64,000 nucleotides of DNA from assembly GCF_964355755.1 (NCBI RefSeq), contig NC_092674.1, positions 26,710,001-26,774,000 of the forward strand, in the 5' to 3' direction. Both the position numbers and the translations under genes were made by a program. The stretch is from Antedon mediterranea. Taxonomy: Eukaryota > Echinodermata > Crinoidea > Comatulida > Antedonidae. The notes under the pieces were generated by a model that was not told the DNA's origin, searched no databases, and saw nothing but the letters and a program-made list of their open reading frames with translations. The first letter of the stretch is position 1, and every line of letters begins with the position of its first letter. Shown here one piece after another: positions 1 to 13,120 of the stretch.

Positions 1-3000
1 ATGGCATAAGTGATAGTTCTCTGTTATCAAAAAACAACTACCAGTCGGAAAGCCGCGTTGGTAACGCATCACTGATTTCATTCATTGTGAGGGCGCGCTT
101 CGTGGAAAATGTTGGAATTTTTGCTATTTTAGTACACTTTGAAAATTGTATAATTTTGATATTAGATGAAATCAATAAACGTATTTCAATAGTTGAACTG
201 CAAGCGTAAATAATGATAAAAACTGTGATCTAAATTCCACAGTTTTTTTGTTTCGAGAAATATTATTATTTTGTGTATAAACTTTTTTATTTATATTTTT
301 TTTTAAATGATGGTAAAAAATCATTAAATTTCATATTTTCTAGATAAGGTTTCAAGGCGAATTTAAAATCCTTTCAAGATAAACTATTAAGCTATCTATT
401 AAAATAAAAATCTAATTTTAAGCTTTCTTGGGATGCAACTCCCACTAATCAAACCAAACCTACTACATTTCTGTTCAGTTACGATCGAAAAACCGCCATT
501 TTGAAACTTTGTTTACGTTTTACGAAGCTGGTACGAATCGACCCGGACCGAATCGTGTCCCTGTTTAATCCGGCCTCACAGGCCTAAGGTTTCAATCTGC
601 TGTCCGATTATTGTTCTATTTGGTTTCTGAGCTAGGAAAGGCCTACTTAGACTAGCTACTATAATTACTTACTTAACTTCTAGCCTAGCTAGGCCTAAAA
701 ATAGTATTTTCTAGGCCTAGTTTAGGCTAGGCTGATAGTAGTTTGTGTTATAGGGCCTATAGTAGCTGGAGTAGAAGTAGACATAATCTGGGTATTCCAT
801 AATCTAGGCTGGTAGGTCTATCCCAGCTCATATACCAAGCAAGAAGAAGCCTGAAGAAGAACCTAGGCCCAGAAAAAATTACAAAAACTGTTAAAAAACA
901 ATAAATTGAAAAACAAAGTGCCAAAAGATAACCCATTTTCAATTTATATATAAATATGGTGGGGAATGTTATTTATAAAATCAAGCATCTTTTGTTTGAG
1001 AGACTCAACCATGTATTTTTATATGGTCATGTTTTTAAAAAAGATAATTATTAGCCCATCATTTACCTGAGTATTGTTAATTAGTTGGTACTTATAAGTA
1101 TATCAATATCTGGCAGTAAATGTCACACTTGTATACAGAAATATTCTATTACTTTATTAGATACAACTTACATTTCACACAAGCAATACATTTTTTCTTT
1201 TTATGTATACATATACAGAATGTGAAAAAATACAACCTTTCAAACAATTACTGATACAAATAGTAAATACTACTGTATATAAAAACTTCTAATAGCACCT
1301 TGTTCATCAGACATAACAAACTAGCTAGGCTTAATACTGTAAATATAAAATATGCCACCATATGTACTTTTTGAGATATCATTTTTACTCGAGTCTTACT
1401 GTTAATTGTACTGATTTTATGATTGTTTTATGTTTATATTGTATGCATCTGTGCGACTCTGGTTAATAAAGTAAATCAATCAATCAATTGCAACTTAATT
1501 TATATCTTTATAAAAAATTTACTGATCTGAAACACTTCTACAACTTAAATGAATATAAATTTATATGTTATATTAGCGAATAAAATGAAAAACTATCAGC
1601 AATGATATTGAAATCGAGAAAACCACTTTACAGCTTCCACCGTCCAACCTCATATTGAAGAACGAGATAGAAAATCTTGATACCAACAAAAAACCTGAAA
1701 TGAAAATGAATAGCTGAAATGTAAAGAACTATTTAAATAATTGTCACTATGACGAAAACATTTTCTTAAATACTGTATAATTATATAATTATTCCACAAC
1801 CTGAAAACATATTCAGATAAAATATGACTGTACTGTAAGCCTACCATAAAAAAGCACTAAACACAAAACTTCCTTGTGTCTGTATATTTATTGTATAATT
1901 ATTAATACAGTAAATAAATTGTACCCATCAGTTGCCAATAATGAGGATATTTAACTATATGTCAGGCTGCGATTGGCTTAATTATCCTTCCCAACGCATC
2001 TTCAATATAGAGTAGGATTAACGAAACTTTAATAATACTACATTGTAACTAAAGTATTTTAATTATCAACATGTTACTAAGGCTAAGCCTAGGCCGATAT
2101 TACGACAACGATCCACCAGGTCGTGCACACACCCACACCTGCAACAACCACAATCAACACACCATGCACCACACACGACGGAACTAGTGCCGCGAGACGT
2201 AACAATTATGTGAAATGAGGACCTTTTTTAAAATGTTCGCTGTAGGAAGCTTAAATAGGGTTTCAAGCCAATTTTAACGTAAAACAGACTATTGATACTT
2301 ACTCTATCCATATACGCCGATTTTTTGGTAATTCACTGTATGGGATGCAAATCCCACTAATGGAAAATTTGTAAACAAACACAAGTTAGAAAACTTCAGC
2401 TTTGACGGCTGCACACGAACTTTGGAAAGAAACTGTCACTGACAACAAATCCAACAAATTATTCCGAAAATTAGGTGACCTGCGACATCTTAAACATATA
2501 AGGAACTGATCTTACCATATATGGTTAATTTTTCGCCTATTAATGTTTATTAAACAGCTATAAATTGACGTATACTTTATGCTAATGTTTTCGCGCGAAA
2601 AGTTGATGCCTCTGTGCCGAGAGAGGGCTTCTAAAATTAATGACGTCATGCGAAGTCGAAAATTTCGCGATAACGGTCATATTTCCCAACGCGGCTCTCC
2701 GACTGTACATACTATACCTGAAATATGAAATAACAGGCCTATAACATGATTAATAATTCATAGTGTGAAATTAAGTAAGTATAAAATTATCTAGCAATTT
2801 TATATTAAAAATAATAATTTTAAATAAATTAAGGAAAAATATTTAAGAATGATAGCACAAATTAACAATTAATTTGACAAATTAATCTCTGAAATAGGAA
2901 ACACGATGTGAATTAGGGGTTTTCCCCTATGCAGCAAAAAAATCAGGTCGAAAATATCGCGTGGGAAATTCCGAAGTTTTAGAAGAACACCGCCCCCACA

Positions 3001-3700
3001 ACCAACGTATAGGCGGCGTCCGCATCCATCGCAGGTGGGAAGTAACGAAAATACAAGAAATTTTGCATAATAATTATAATAACTACTGTATATTATCATA
3101 TTACTTTATACAATAAAGAAAGAACATAACATTCGGAATAGGCCTAAGAATAAATTAATTTAGCGTTCGGAAAAATTGCTAATTGGGGTCGACCGTGATT
3201 AAACCATGGGGTTCTACTATGTTCAATAATATTAGCCTATTAATACCAATCAGTGCCTTTGTTGTTTTAATATTTGATTATAATAGTTTAATCCACTAAC
3301 TGGTCAAAGTCCAACACGAGTGATACTCCAGTCATACGTTATGAGGACATAACGCTGCAAGATTTCTTTTTACTATAGGCCTATGTGACAGACAAATCTC
3401 CGGCACAATACTCTTGGAATCTAAGATCAGCCGAACTAACCTGACATTGGTATATACCGATTACTGACAATCGGAGAGGTAGCGTGATTTTATGGTTGTA
3501 TTTTTTTAGGTTAACTTATGCCTACTAATTAAGCAGAATGAAAAACAAAACATGCCCTAAACATAAATGAGCGGCATTATTAATTAGAGGCCCAGGGAAT
3601 TAAGAGTGAATTCATTCTTTCCTGGTAGGCCTATGTTTGATAAAATGTGATGAATGGGAGGGGGCGGTCAATAGGGCTCAATGCCTGTTCGTGTTTTGAT
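1..3700. other. Intergenic / no gene recognised
   Basis: No coding exon could be supported on either strand. The stretch is AT-rich with several TAGGCCTA words (about 580-830). A short motif near 50-65 (AGTCGGAAAGCCGCGTTGG) recurs inverted near 2689-2706. A second motif (GGGATGCAA-TCCCACTAAT) occurs in the same orientation near 431 and 2341, each about 80 bp after a GGTTTCAAG word. These look like remnants of dispersed repeats. Upstream promoter or 5' UTR sequence of the gene that starts near 3.7 kb may lie at the right end, but nothing marks it clearly. Confidence 0.5.
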
Positions 3701-3741
3701 TTTATCTATTTATGAATTTGTTTTGTAGGCTATATAGAGAG

Positions 3742-6700
3742 ATGACGACTCGCCGCCGTTTGATATCATGCCTGGTAATTTGCGTGGCCGTGCAAACGTT
3801 TTTTGGCCTCACATATATCTTTTCTAATAGCAACTATTATATGCATTCAATTGGAAAGTATGTGTTAGAAAATGAGATTGAGTTTCGCCATTCAATCAAT
3901 TATTCTAAAAGAAAAGCAAGCAGACCACGTGATCATAGACCTAAAATTCCAATTATCAGGCGACAACCGCAGCAGAGACAAAAAGGACACAAGCGAAACA
4001 ACTGTAATTTTTTTTTTTCTTATGTAGGATCGACCCACTTTTATTTCTTCATCAATAAAATGTTCGTTTACAATGCATTGCATTGCACATGAGTAATGTA
4101 ATGATGCAATACAATATAACTGACATTAAATAACTTTCAGTACATCTGATATCTCACTCCTACCATTGCATTTTATATATAATAGTATAAGGAAAGAAGA
4201 AAAAAAAATACTTTCCTCTATGTTATACACTCGTTTTTCAATCCTTAACAATGTACGTATAATTTACCACAGAATTCTTTATTGTATAACTCTTTTTATC
4301 TCTTTCAGGCAATCAAAAAAAGTTATATTTTACTTTACCTAAATATCAATTTTATAAACGTTAATTTTATACCTTGCTAAATTGTTACGGTCCATATCTG
4401 ACGACATTTTTGTTGCCTTTTCTTTATTTATTAAAAACTGACAATTGATTATACCTTCTAACTCAGCAGTGAACATTAACCATGGACATGTTTTAACAAG
4501 TCCTAGTCTATGTTTGACTTTACTTTTATAAACATAGAAAGTTAAAATGGAAAATATTTCATTAATTTTGACATCATATTTTCAAAGTACAATTTTCTCC
4601 CATGTAACTTCCTGAGTAAATTCAAAACATGTTTTCAGCATAGCGCAACATTTTACCCAGCAATGTTTTACTTCTTTGCATGTAAATAACATATGCTTTT
4701 CATTTTCAACCTCCTCATTACAATATTCACAATAATTACTGTTTGACAAATTCCATAATTTTAGCTTACACTTAGTTGGTAAAATTTTATGTAGCAGCTT
4801 AAAATTAAAGAAAGCCACTCTTTTTATGTGCAACATACTCTTAACTTTGTTTTTCCAACATAGATTCCAGTCAATAAAACAATTTTGAAGTTGGTTTTCC
4901 CATTTATCTTGTGTTTTTGGTATGCACGCTTTATATGCTACATCGATAAAAGTTGAATAGAATTGTTTGACAGTTGTATAATTTGAAGTAACATTAAATT
5001 TTTGTCTATTGTATCAACCTCTTTATGTATTTAACAATGTTTCTCAACCACTATAACTTTCCAGCTTCTCGGAATAGCGTCAATTAGTGCCATATATATT
5101 AACAAGGCCAACAGCCATAAGTCGCGTGCTAAAACGCATAGTGATACCGGACCGACAGACAGACCGACAGACCGACCGACCGACATAGTGAACTATAGAG
5201 TCGCGTCCACGCTACTAAAAATGCATTTTCCCTTCGTTTCAACAGTGAAGTTATTTCATTAATATGCTTAAATCTAGACTTAACCATAATATCTCCTACT
5301 GTTTTTATACCTGAATTCACCCAAGATTTAAATAATAGTGATTTTTAGTCGCGTGGACGCGACTCTATAGTTCACTATGTCGGTCGGTCGGTCGGTCTGT
5401 CGGTCTGTCTGTCGGTCCGGTATCACTATGCGTTTTAGCACGCGACTTATGGCTGTTGGCCTTGTTTGTTATGCATGACATATATATTCTCCCATAACCT
5501 CTTAGTTTTTATTTCACATATACATTGAGGATTTTTAGCATAAATATTATTAAACCGTATGCAGGCTTTAAGCATATTATTTATATAGAATGTATTCACA
5601 TATTTGAGTGCATTATGCTTCTCAAAGTTTGCTTCCGTCATACTTAATGTATAATCAATTGGATATAAATTGTATAATGGAATACATTTCCACTTTCCTG
5701 GATCCGGGCTTAGTAAACGTTTTACCACCCAGCCTAACTTTAAAGATTCAATCATAGAGTTAAAGTCACTCATTTTAATCCCACCATTTTCAATGTTTTG
5801 TATCAAAGTATTTCTTTTAATTTTTTCTTTATTACCACTCCATAAAAATTTGTATAAAATCTTGTTAATTTCAGGAATAATAGATTTCGGCAAGTCTGTG
5901 ACACTTGCATTATAAATAAGTTTTGATAACGCAGTGTTTTGATTACCGTGATTTTCCCAAAGAATGATATTTGTCTTTTTTCCCAAGTTTTAAGGATCTT
6001 TTTTAGATTTTCAATTTTCTCATACCAATTTTTTGTATTGCAAATATCCTTATCATAACCAATTTATTCGATTATTTATTGCAAACATATTATAATTATC
6101 AAAATACTTTGCAAAGTTTAAGTTTCATACCAGTCTCAATAAAGCTTAATGTGCCCAGGTATAGTAGGATATTCCAAAATATGGTAGGCCTAGTAGTGAT
6201 ATAACATCATCATGTCCATATATAGGAACATCACATTTTTTTTGTAGACTGAGCTTGAGATCCAGCAACGACACATTTGAATTAATTTAATTAATCAGCG
6301 GCCCTTAATGAATGTTGATCAGTGATGACGATGATGATGATGATGATGATGACGATGATTATGATGATGACGATGATTATGATGATTATGATGATGAATC
6401 TGTGATGATGATGATGATGATGATAATGATGATGACGATGATTATGATGATGATGATGATGAAGATGAAGGTGAATAGGATGATGATGATGATGACGATG
6501 ATGATGATGATGATGATGATGAAGATGAAGGTGAAAAGGATGATGACGAATATGATGATGGTGATGACGATTATGATGATGATGATGGTTCATCACTAGA
6601 AGGTTTCATATTTCTTTTAGTTGAATTGCATATCAACAGTACAGAAGACATTAGGAAACGATTGGTTGATATTGAAGGAAGTTTATTTACGTCATCAATA

Positions 6701-9700
6701 TGGACAGTTTCTGACAGTGAATGTAATGTCCCGTATGTAGAAGAACCGACTTCGATTTGTCGTAATATCACATGGCATTGTGGGTACAGTCCGACGTTTA
6801 CATACAAAGATAAAAACAAAAGGTTAGCAGATTTCAGATTAAACACTTTTGCTAAAAATTTACTCGCGTGTGTCACGCGTTTAATATCAAAGTCGTCATG
6901 AAAAATCTAGTAAAGTGTAGGCCTAGGCCAAATGGAGAATGCTTTCAATCGATTTGATTGGCAGTCCTTGTCTTTATACATTTAAATTAATCCTTGTTCA
7001 CATTTTTATTTTCAGTACATTAAAAGTGAATTGTGAAGGCCCATTCCGAATAAACTTCGTCACCCGGGAGGAAGGCGAGTTTTTACTTTCCAACAACAAA
7101 TATTCCCCGGATGCCGTGTATCACAATTACCAGGGTCCGACTGAAATCAACTTTACTACACAATATGCTGACGTCATTTGTAATAAATCGACAAATGGAA
7201 AGTAAGAACATCATATCAATACGCCACGTTGCGTCGCAGCGTGCCATACCTCGTCAGGATCGAGTCTTTAGACTAACATTTATTTATTAGTTAGGCCTAA
7301 CCATATACATTAATCAACAGAATAACATCTATTTATTTAATTACATAATAATCTGTGCCATGTTTTTCAGCGTAAAAGAATACCACAACTATCGAACTCA
7401 ATTTATACCGAACAAAAACGCCGAGAAAAAACAGCGTCAGAAGTTTGATAAAACGGTAAGTTAATTAACGGATAGTTAATAATCACGGATTTATAGCCTA
7501 GTGCTATCGCAGAACTGTGACGTCACGTCACGCGCGCCGTTCAAATGTGTTGATATAAGCGTGTTGACTTTGATAATGTTTGTTTTGTAATTTATTACGT
7601 CATTTTAGAAGGAAGATGAACCAGATTGGCAGCCATTGTCGATTCTCTCCATCAATCTGGATTCTCTGTCTCGTCCACAATTCCATCGAACTTGTGGTTT
7701 ACCGAAAACAGCCAAGTATCTGCATCAGCTATACTATGCGCAATTTGGAGGTAATCATTTAAATGAACTTTGAAAGCCAATAAGTTCAGTAATAGTTAAA
7801 CGGGTTTTTTTAAGTTCATTATGAAACAGCAATGGACAGTGTAAAGGGATACAAAATTGATTCAATGCTCAATTTGGTGGACAGAACTTAGAACGTAGAT
7901 TCCCGGGATAGGTTCGGTCATGGAGGTACCTTCATGGTTCGGTTATGAACTAAAGAGGGTATAGGGAGAATCAGACGGTAAGGAGACAACATTTATTAAA
8001 GTCGATTGGTCCATTATGACTGAATACTATTGTTAGGCATACTTTATTGATGATTATGGGAGTGTTTTTTGTTTTGCCAGGGACGAGTAGTGGTCAAGTC
8101 ACACAAGATTACAGCCATCAGGCGTTCCTATTCAACCGGGCAAATTCTATCGGGGGAGTTACCGCTATGAACTTAACACCACTTTATGCTGGTAATACGT
8201 CTTTGTACAATTTGAGCTCTGTCTACACTATCAAATCAAATATATGGTAGTGATTTATTATGCCCAAATATGGTAGTGATATGACATCATCATGTCTACA
8301 TTTGGGCACATCACATTTTTTTGTCACATATAATGTTTGATAGTGTAGACAGGGCGGCTTTAGAGGAAATACATTAATATTAAACTGTAGTAAATTATAA
8401 TCTAGGTCTACTGTATTTCGTAAAAAGTCTTTTTTCGTGATTTAGGCATTTATTTTTCCAGTGGGGACGACCAGACAAGAATTACAGAAAAGAGGTAAGT
8501 TTATAGGGTCTCCTGCTTATTGTCAGCGCCGCGCGCGCGTAAGAATGATGAAACAAAATGGTGAAATTTTTTTTTATTTCTTGATGATGATCTGAAATTG
8601 AATAATTATAATATTAGTATAAAGATGGTTATATTTACAGATTTACAAAAAAAGTTAATGAATGGATTTGGGATTATGCAAATGAGCGAGGTTACGTCAC
8701 AAGCTATGGTCTCGACAATGGCAATGGTCTTTTCGGTACACGTACAGTTTGTAAGGTAGTGCATATTTTATAACGTAAAATTAAAAAGAACATTGAAATT
8801 TAAAGTTAATTTAAAATGGATCAATCGTTCTGATATTGGATATTGCCGCCCTCTGTAACTTGTGTTAATTTTGTTGATAGATCTTGTGATATCTAAAATG
8901 TTATGTATGTCGCCCTCTATAATTCTTATAAATGTTTATATCTAAAATTTTCAGTTTGACACACTCAATGGCATTTATATAATTATAAGTAATTTTTTTA
9001 ATCGATTTTTAAAAATTTTCTAGCAATTATTGCCATTTCTTTTTTTTTTCTTTCACTGTATATCATATTTAGAATTGCACCGATCGACCAGGAGTTCTTC
9101 CCTACTGGGAGCATGGATGGGTTAAATTGGAAAATAAAGAGGTAACACATCCCTTAATTTTTCATGTAGGCCTAGCATACTTTTTCGGGCCAATTTACTG
9201 AATAAAAAATTCACAAATTTATTATTTCTAAATTTGTATTTTCATTTTTGATTTTCAGATTTCTCCAGGTGTCTTATCAGGACTTTGTGTCGGTGATCAC
9301 ATGGCGCATGATTACATTTTAAACTACACACGTGACTTCCTGAAACGAGATTATCCAGCTAAATGGACTGCGTTTGATTTGAACGCTCATCATCGGTATG
9401 TACGCGCCCAGCGATTTTTTTTTCGTACATAAGGAGTGAAAGATAGCCGAAAACTAATCCTAATATAATTAAACATAACCCTCTAAATAATCTCTGTCTC
9501 ACTATAAAGAAAAAAAGTAGTTGCTTGTGGGATTCGAACCCCGACATGCGAAGTTCATCATCCATTCGACTACACAGACGGATCGACGTAAAACATTTGC
9601 GTTAGCGAATTGTAGTTAGCTTAATTCTTACGTCACACTTTATGGTTTTGACTAATGAATATTCATGTGTATTTTGTGACGTTTCGTGGGAGGGTCCCAA

Positions 9701-12423
9701 ACTTATGTACGAAAAGAAATATCGCACGCGGCGATCACGGCCGCTGTATATTGTCAATTTAATATGATTCCTTATTTCTCGTACTGTTCAGATGAGTTGT
9801 AATGTTGATGGTAATTTTTTGTTGACAGGTTTGAAGATGAATCAATCAACCAAGTCGATGAGAGTCTTGTGCACTTCCTTCAGAATGTTTTAAGTGAAAA
9901 CAAAAATTTAGTTGTGGTAAGCATATTAGTGTAATGTACTTGATTTAACAATTACGGAGGCTTAAACTGACCTCGAGTTTCCGATACGCGAAAGGTTACT
10001 TTAAGCTTCCGTATATTTAATATTACATCGTATATAGTATATCACTGTGTAATGTCCACTACTTAACATTAACAGTATAACATTTATTAATGAAACCATT
10101 GATATCTACAGCTGTTGTTTGGAGACCATGGAGACCAATATCACCGTGGAAACCTCAATATACATCCGGGTAGTCAAATTGAAGTTTTTCTTCCGTTTGT
10201 TAGTATGATACTTCCTCACCATGTCTTAGAATCAAATCCAAAATGGCGGAGCAATTTGCTGATAAATAGTCAACGGTACATGGTAGGTACGATTTCTTGC
10301 ATGCCTTTAAAGTTTACTTTTTATTTATTTCATGCATTTTCTTATCTTTCACATCCATAAGATCATAAGCTCTATATAGGCCTAAATTTAAATGTACATT
10401 TTTTAGAATTGAACCCCATTCACTCACTCTGTAACTGCGGTGGTATGGTATACACATATTTTTTACAAATTACAATATTTGATTAATAGGCCTAAAGTAT
10501 ATAAGTTAGAACAACATGCACAAATACACCGTAAATGATGGAACACCATACCTCGCGGTATTCGCCGCTTTCGAATTTCGCGCTTTGCAGCAAACTTTCA
10601 CTGATAGGTAAGTTGACCCAACGAATCTGAGTCAAGTCTGTCGCCGGGTCGTATATCACGTGACATTATAAGTGCGCAGACGCGGGGCAGTCGGTCATTT
10701 ACAGTTGGATAAAATAAGGTTTCCTTTACCCGGGTTCAATAGAGCATCGTGTTAAACGTCGAGCAGTAAAGGAAGTTCAACAAACAAGGTAGGTAGTTCA
10801 AGTCTCTAACTAACCGTAAAATAAGTTTGTCTTTCAGCAAAAAAAAAATTAACATAACTACAAACACAAAACGCTAAATACCATAGCGATCCATATAAAC
10901 GCGAATTGAAAAAAAAAACTCGAAAAGACCGTTTTTACTGGCTATGAAATTTCTCTTATTTTTCTTTTATTTAGGTGTTCTATGATCTTCATCAAACGAT
11001 GAAATCTCTGATGCACTATCCCAAAATACATGAGATCAAGGGTCATATTCATGATAAATCATACAATATTTTAAATCAGACCATTCCAAGGTAGGAGTGC
11101 TCAAATATTGGATGAAATAGGCTTCAAGTTAAAATCCAACTTTTTAAATGCGGCTTTAATGACGTATGATTTTAACAAATCGATGAAGAACAATTATATG
11201 GAATGCCAAGATTTTGTAACAAAACAAGTATATTTCAACAGGTCACGTGGATGCTATGACGCTCGGGTACCATTATGGTCTTGTGCTTGCAGACAACAAA
11301 AGGTACTTATTTTTTAGTAATGTACTTATGGGACGGGGACATCCATAATCTGATAAAGCAAAAATATTAGAGGCCATAAGGCGGTAGAAGGTTGACGCCT
11401 GACGTCTGACAACAACAATTGCTTAAAAAGTCAAAGAGATAATATTGAAAATTGAAGACTAATTTTTTAAATAATGTCTTAAAAGGTATTTACTGGTAAC
11501 TGGACAAACATTCACAAGAGATATGCAGAAATGGCAGCTGATGAAATAAATAAACACCACGCACAGGTAAAAAGTGAATTAAACTGCGTTCACACAAACA
11601 GATAAATCAAACATAGGCATATTATTGTATGTGGTAGGAAGAGATGTGCGTTCACACGTACGCCGAGAGTGGCGTGACTTACGCAAGTCGTAAGGTAATC
11701 TAGAACGGAATATCTATGTTCTTCGTTAAACATAGAGTTTAGCTGGTTTGGAACTGGCCTATTCTTACGTCGTGGTGGGCCTGATAGAACAGCTTTGTCA
11801 GATTGTAAAAATAGTAATAATGTAACTATTCCTTTCACACAGCACCCGCATTCACCGTGTATGGACGTAACAGTCGACAAAATAACGTCTGTCGTTGAGC
11901 AAACATTCGAGTATGGAGGAAGAGTGAAACGAGTTCAACATTATATACAATTTGATTCTCAACAAGGCCCATCCAAGTGGCAAGTACATGTTAATGATAG
12001 AGGCTCTTTTGAATATGTAAGTTTTAAAAATACATTCGTTAAAGCTTGGTTCCCACTAATGACGCAACGTAACGCAACCCAACGACGTATTGACGCAAAA
12101 TGGGAACCCGGACGACGCAACAATGCTGCAAACATCGCAGGTTTGAAAACAATTGGAAGGGCTTTCCTACGTTGCGTAGGTTGCGTTACGTTGCATCGCC
12201 AGTGGGAACCAAGCATAGCACGCAACACATTTAATGTCTGAAAGGATTCATCGTGCATTCCTCTTGGGCACCTTGATTTATCATTCTGTAAAAATTAATA
12301 TGATTTTTTTTCTTTTTATAGTTAAAACAAATTAGTCGCTACCAGAAATATGAAGATTGTCGAGACGTCCGAGTGTCAATAGAATTTTGTATTTGTCGTC
12401 AGTTCTCGTCGGACACTCCTTGA
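3742..12423 (+). CDS. DUF229 (sulfatase-fold) type II membrane protein
   Basis: I assembled seventeen exons: 3742-4003, 6621-6822, 7016-7201, 7371-7455, 7609-7750, 8081-8191, 8446-8494, 8641-8755, 9073-9141, 9259-9395, 9829-9916, 10112-10282, 10975-11090, 11242-11302, 11486-11566, 11843-12016, 12322-12423. Phases agree throughout and give 716 aa. An in-frame ATG at 3712 would add 10 residues. Residues about 7-25 are a hydrophobic signal anchor, followed by a basic stem, so a Golgi or surface type II topology is inferred. The rest matches the DUF229 family (alkaline-phosphatase/sulfatase superfamily): LSINLDSLSR with Asp263, CVGDH around Asp420, and GDHGDQY around Asp487, the usual metal-ligand positions. 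A Cys-rich tail (WSCACR, CICR) follows. The substrate is unknown; DUF229 members are widespread in invertebrates and mostly uncharacterised. Polyadenylation is probably at AATAAA 12689-12694. Introns carry the LINE, microsatellite and MITEs listed separately. Confidence 0.85.
5099..5218 (+). repeat. Short dispersed repeat (GACAGACCGACC-rich), copy 1
   Basis: This is a 120-bp unit starting AACAAGGCCAACAGCC and ending in an imperfect GTCGCG-CGCGAC palindrome, with a CGAC/GACA tetranucleotide core. It interrupts the LINE. Related copies lie inverted at 5343-5467 and in the same orientation at 17749-17856 and 18400-18480. Confidence 0.75.
5343..5467 (-). repeat. Short dispersed repeat (GACAGACCGACC-rich), copy 2, inverted
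   Basis: Near-exact reverse complement of the unit at 5099-5218. The 124 bp between the two copies is LINE coding sequence continuous with both flanks, so this is a second independent insertion, or a rearranged first one, rather than the far end of one transposon. Confidence 0.75.
6148..6258 (+). mobile_element. MITE family A, partial copy
   Basis: Contains the family A core (ATATGGTAG...GTGATATAACATCATCATGTCCATATATAGG-ACATCACATTTTTTTTG) and a decayed right end (AGACTGAGCTTGA). The left half is badly diverged. See the complete copy at 24619. Confidence 0.7.
6319..6592 (+). repeat. GAT/GAC trinucleotide microsatellite
   Basis: An almost uninterrupted run of GATGATGAT with GAC, GAA and TAT variants, ending about 28 bp before the splice acceptor of exon 2 of the DUF229 gene (exon starts 6621). 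Reading frames through it give poly-Asp, poly-Met or poly-His and are not genes. Confidence 0.95.
8214..8356 (+). mobile_element. MITE family A copy
   Basis: Bounded by GAGCTCTGTCTACACTATCAAA and its reverse complement TTTGATAGTGTAGACAGGGC. The interior has the shared CAAATATGGTAGTGATATGACATCATC core. It lies in a DUF229 intron, just after the donor of the exon that ends at 8191. Confidence 0.9.
9402..9735. mobile_element. Foldback element containing a tRNA-like segment
   Basis: The left end CGCCCAGCGATTTTTTTTTC-GTACATAAG pairs with the right end CTTATGTACGAAAAGAAATATCGCACGCGGCG, giving imperfect terminal inverted repeats of about 30 bp around a 330-bp element in a DUF229 intron. The interior includes the tRNA-like sequence at 9517-9585. 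Confidence 0.6.
9517..9585 (-). other. tRNA-derived SINE-like segment
   Basis: The minus strand reads an A-box-like TGTAGTCGAATGG (9562-9574) and a canonical B-box GGTTCGAATCC (about 9529-9539), followed by a T-run. The T-arm pairs poorly and the acceptor stem does not close, so I call it a tRNA-derived pol III element rather than a functional tRNA gene. Confidence 0.55.
12041..12215 (+). mobile_element. MITE family C copy
   Basis: Terminal inverted repeats GCTTGGTTCCCACTAATGACG and its complement CGCCAGTGGGAACCAAGC enclose about 175 bp rich in ACGCAACG words. It lies between the last two DUF229 exons. Family members are also at 55436 and 57142. Confidence 0.8.
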
Positions 12424-13120
12424 ACATCAGACTCACAATTTCGACTGTTTTACTGTCAAACATAACGTAACAACCACGTTATAAAATGGTGACTGTAGAC
12501 TCGAGACAATTTGAAACAGATCAGATTTACAAACACTAACGCTGATAAAGAGGTGGCAAAATCTTACAGACTTTTGATTTTAGTGTGATATTGTAAAGGG
12601 TGCTACTAGTATTTTAAGAGCCGTTATTTTTGTACGCAATAGATGGATCTGGTGTGCGTGAGTTGCAATTGTGTCACAAACTTGTTTAAATAAAGACTTC
12701 TTAAACATTAAGACAGTTGTTTGTTTGAATTTACCAAATCATAATTATTTCAGGAACCAGGGGAAAGTATTGCAGTGTATTTTTTTTGTTTTTTTTTTCG
12801 GCCTGGAGTATGAATAATTTCATCAAAGAATCTTATATTGTCGGTGACGCCACGATTTAAAATAGGAAATACTGTAGCTTGTTAATATTAAACCAAAAAA
12901 AGACCCTAACTTATATTTAGGTAATAACAGAAATACGTCCCGTGCCTAAATCCACCAGGAGAGACTCATTGTCTAAACTAAATCAAAGATTGTAGACTGA
13001 ATGTACAATACCGCCCTCTATAAAAGGGTAAAGGGTGGTTAATTTGAATTTTAATTTCGAGGCTCGGAAGCCATCATTCAACGTTCATAAGATTTAATAT
13101 CTAGGATTTGAAGTTGAAAA
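12424..13120. other. DUF229 3' UTR and HMMR upstream region
   Basis: Holds the DUF229 3' UTR with AATAAA at 12689-12694, then about 400 bp of AT-rich sequence before the HMMR start codon. No TATA box is evident near 13121. Confidence 0.6.

Larger units (their letters stand above)
4560..6080 (-). mobile_element. Degenerate non-LTR retrotransposon (LINE), 3' part of ORF2
   Basis: Minus-strand translations resemble the end of a LINE reverse transcriptase. From 5' to 3' these are ALSKLIYNASVTDLPKSI and ENGGIKMSDF (5986-5470), a SWVNSGIKTVGDI segment (5342-5219), AIPRSWK (about 5070), and a C-terminal zinc-knuckle-like region with CEYC...H...C (4836-4600). Frame breaks near 5970 and between 5070 and 4840, plus two short insertions, show it is dead. 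It lies antisense in intron 1 of the DUF229 gene. The clade is uncertain; the CxxC-H-C tail suits L1/Tx1-like or related elements. Confidence 0.75.

Noticed and set aside
6291-6599. Poly-His, poly-Asp and poly-Met frames on both strands
   Set aside because: Pure translation of the GAT microsatellite, within an intron.
8462-8494. Alternative DUF229 exon start after the acceptor at 8460-8461
   Set aside because: The stronger-looking TTTTTCCAG site breaks the frame into exon 8641-8755. Using the upstream TTTAG at 8441-8445 keeps the frame and gives a family-like sequence.
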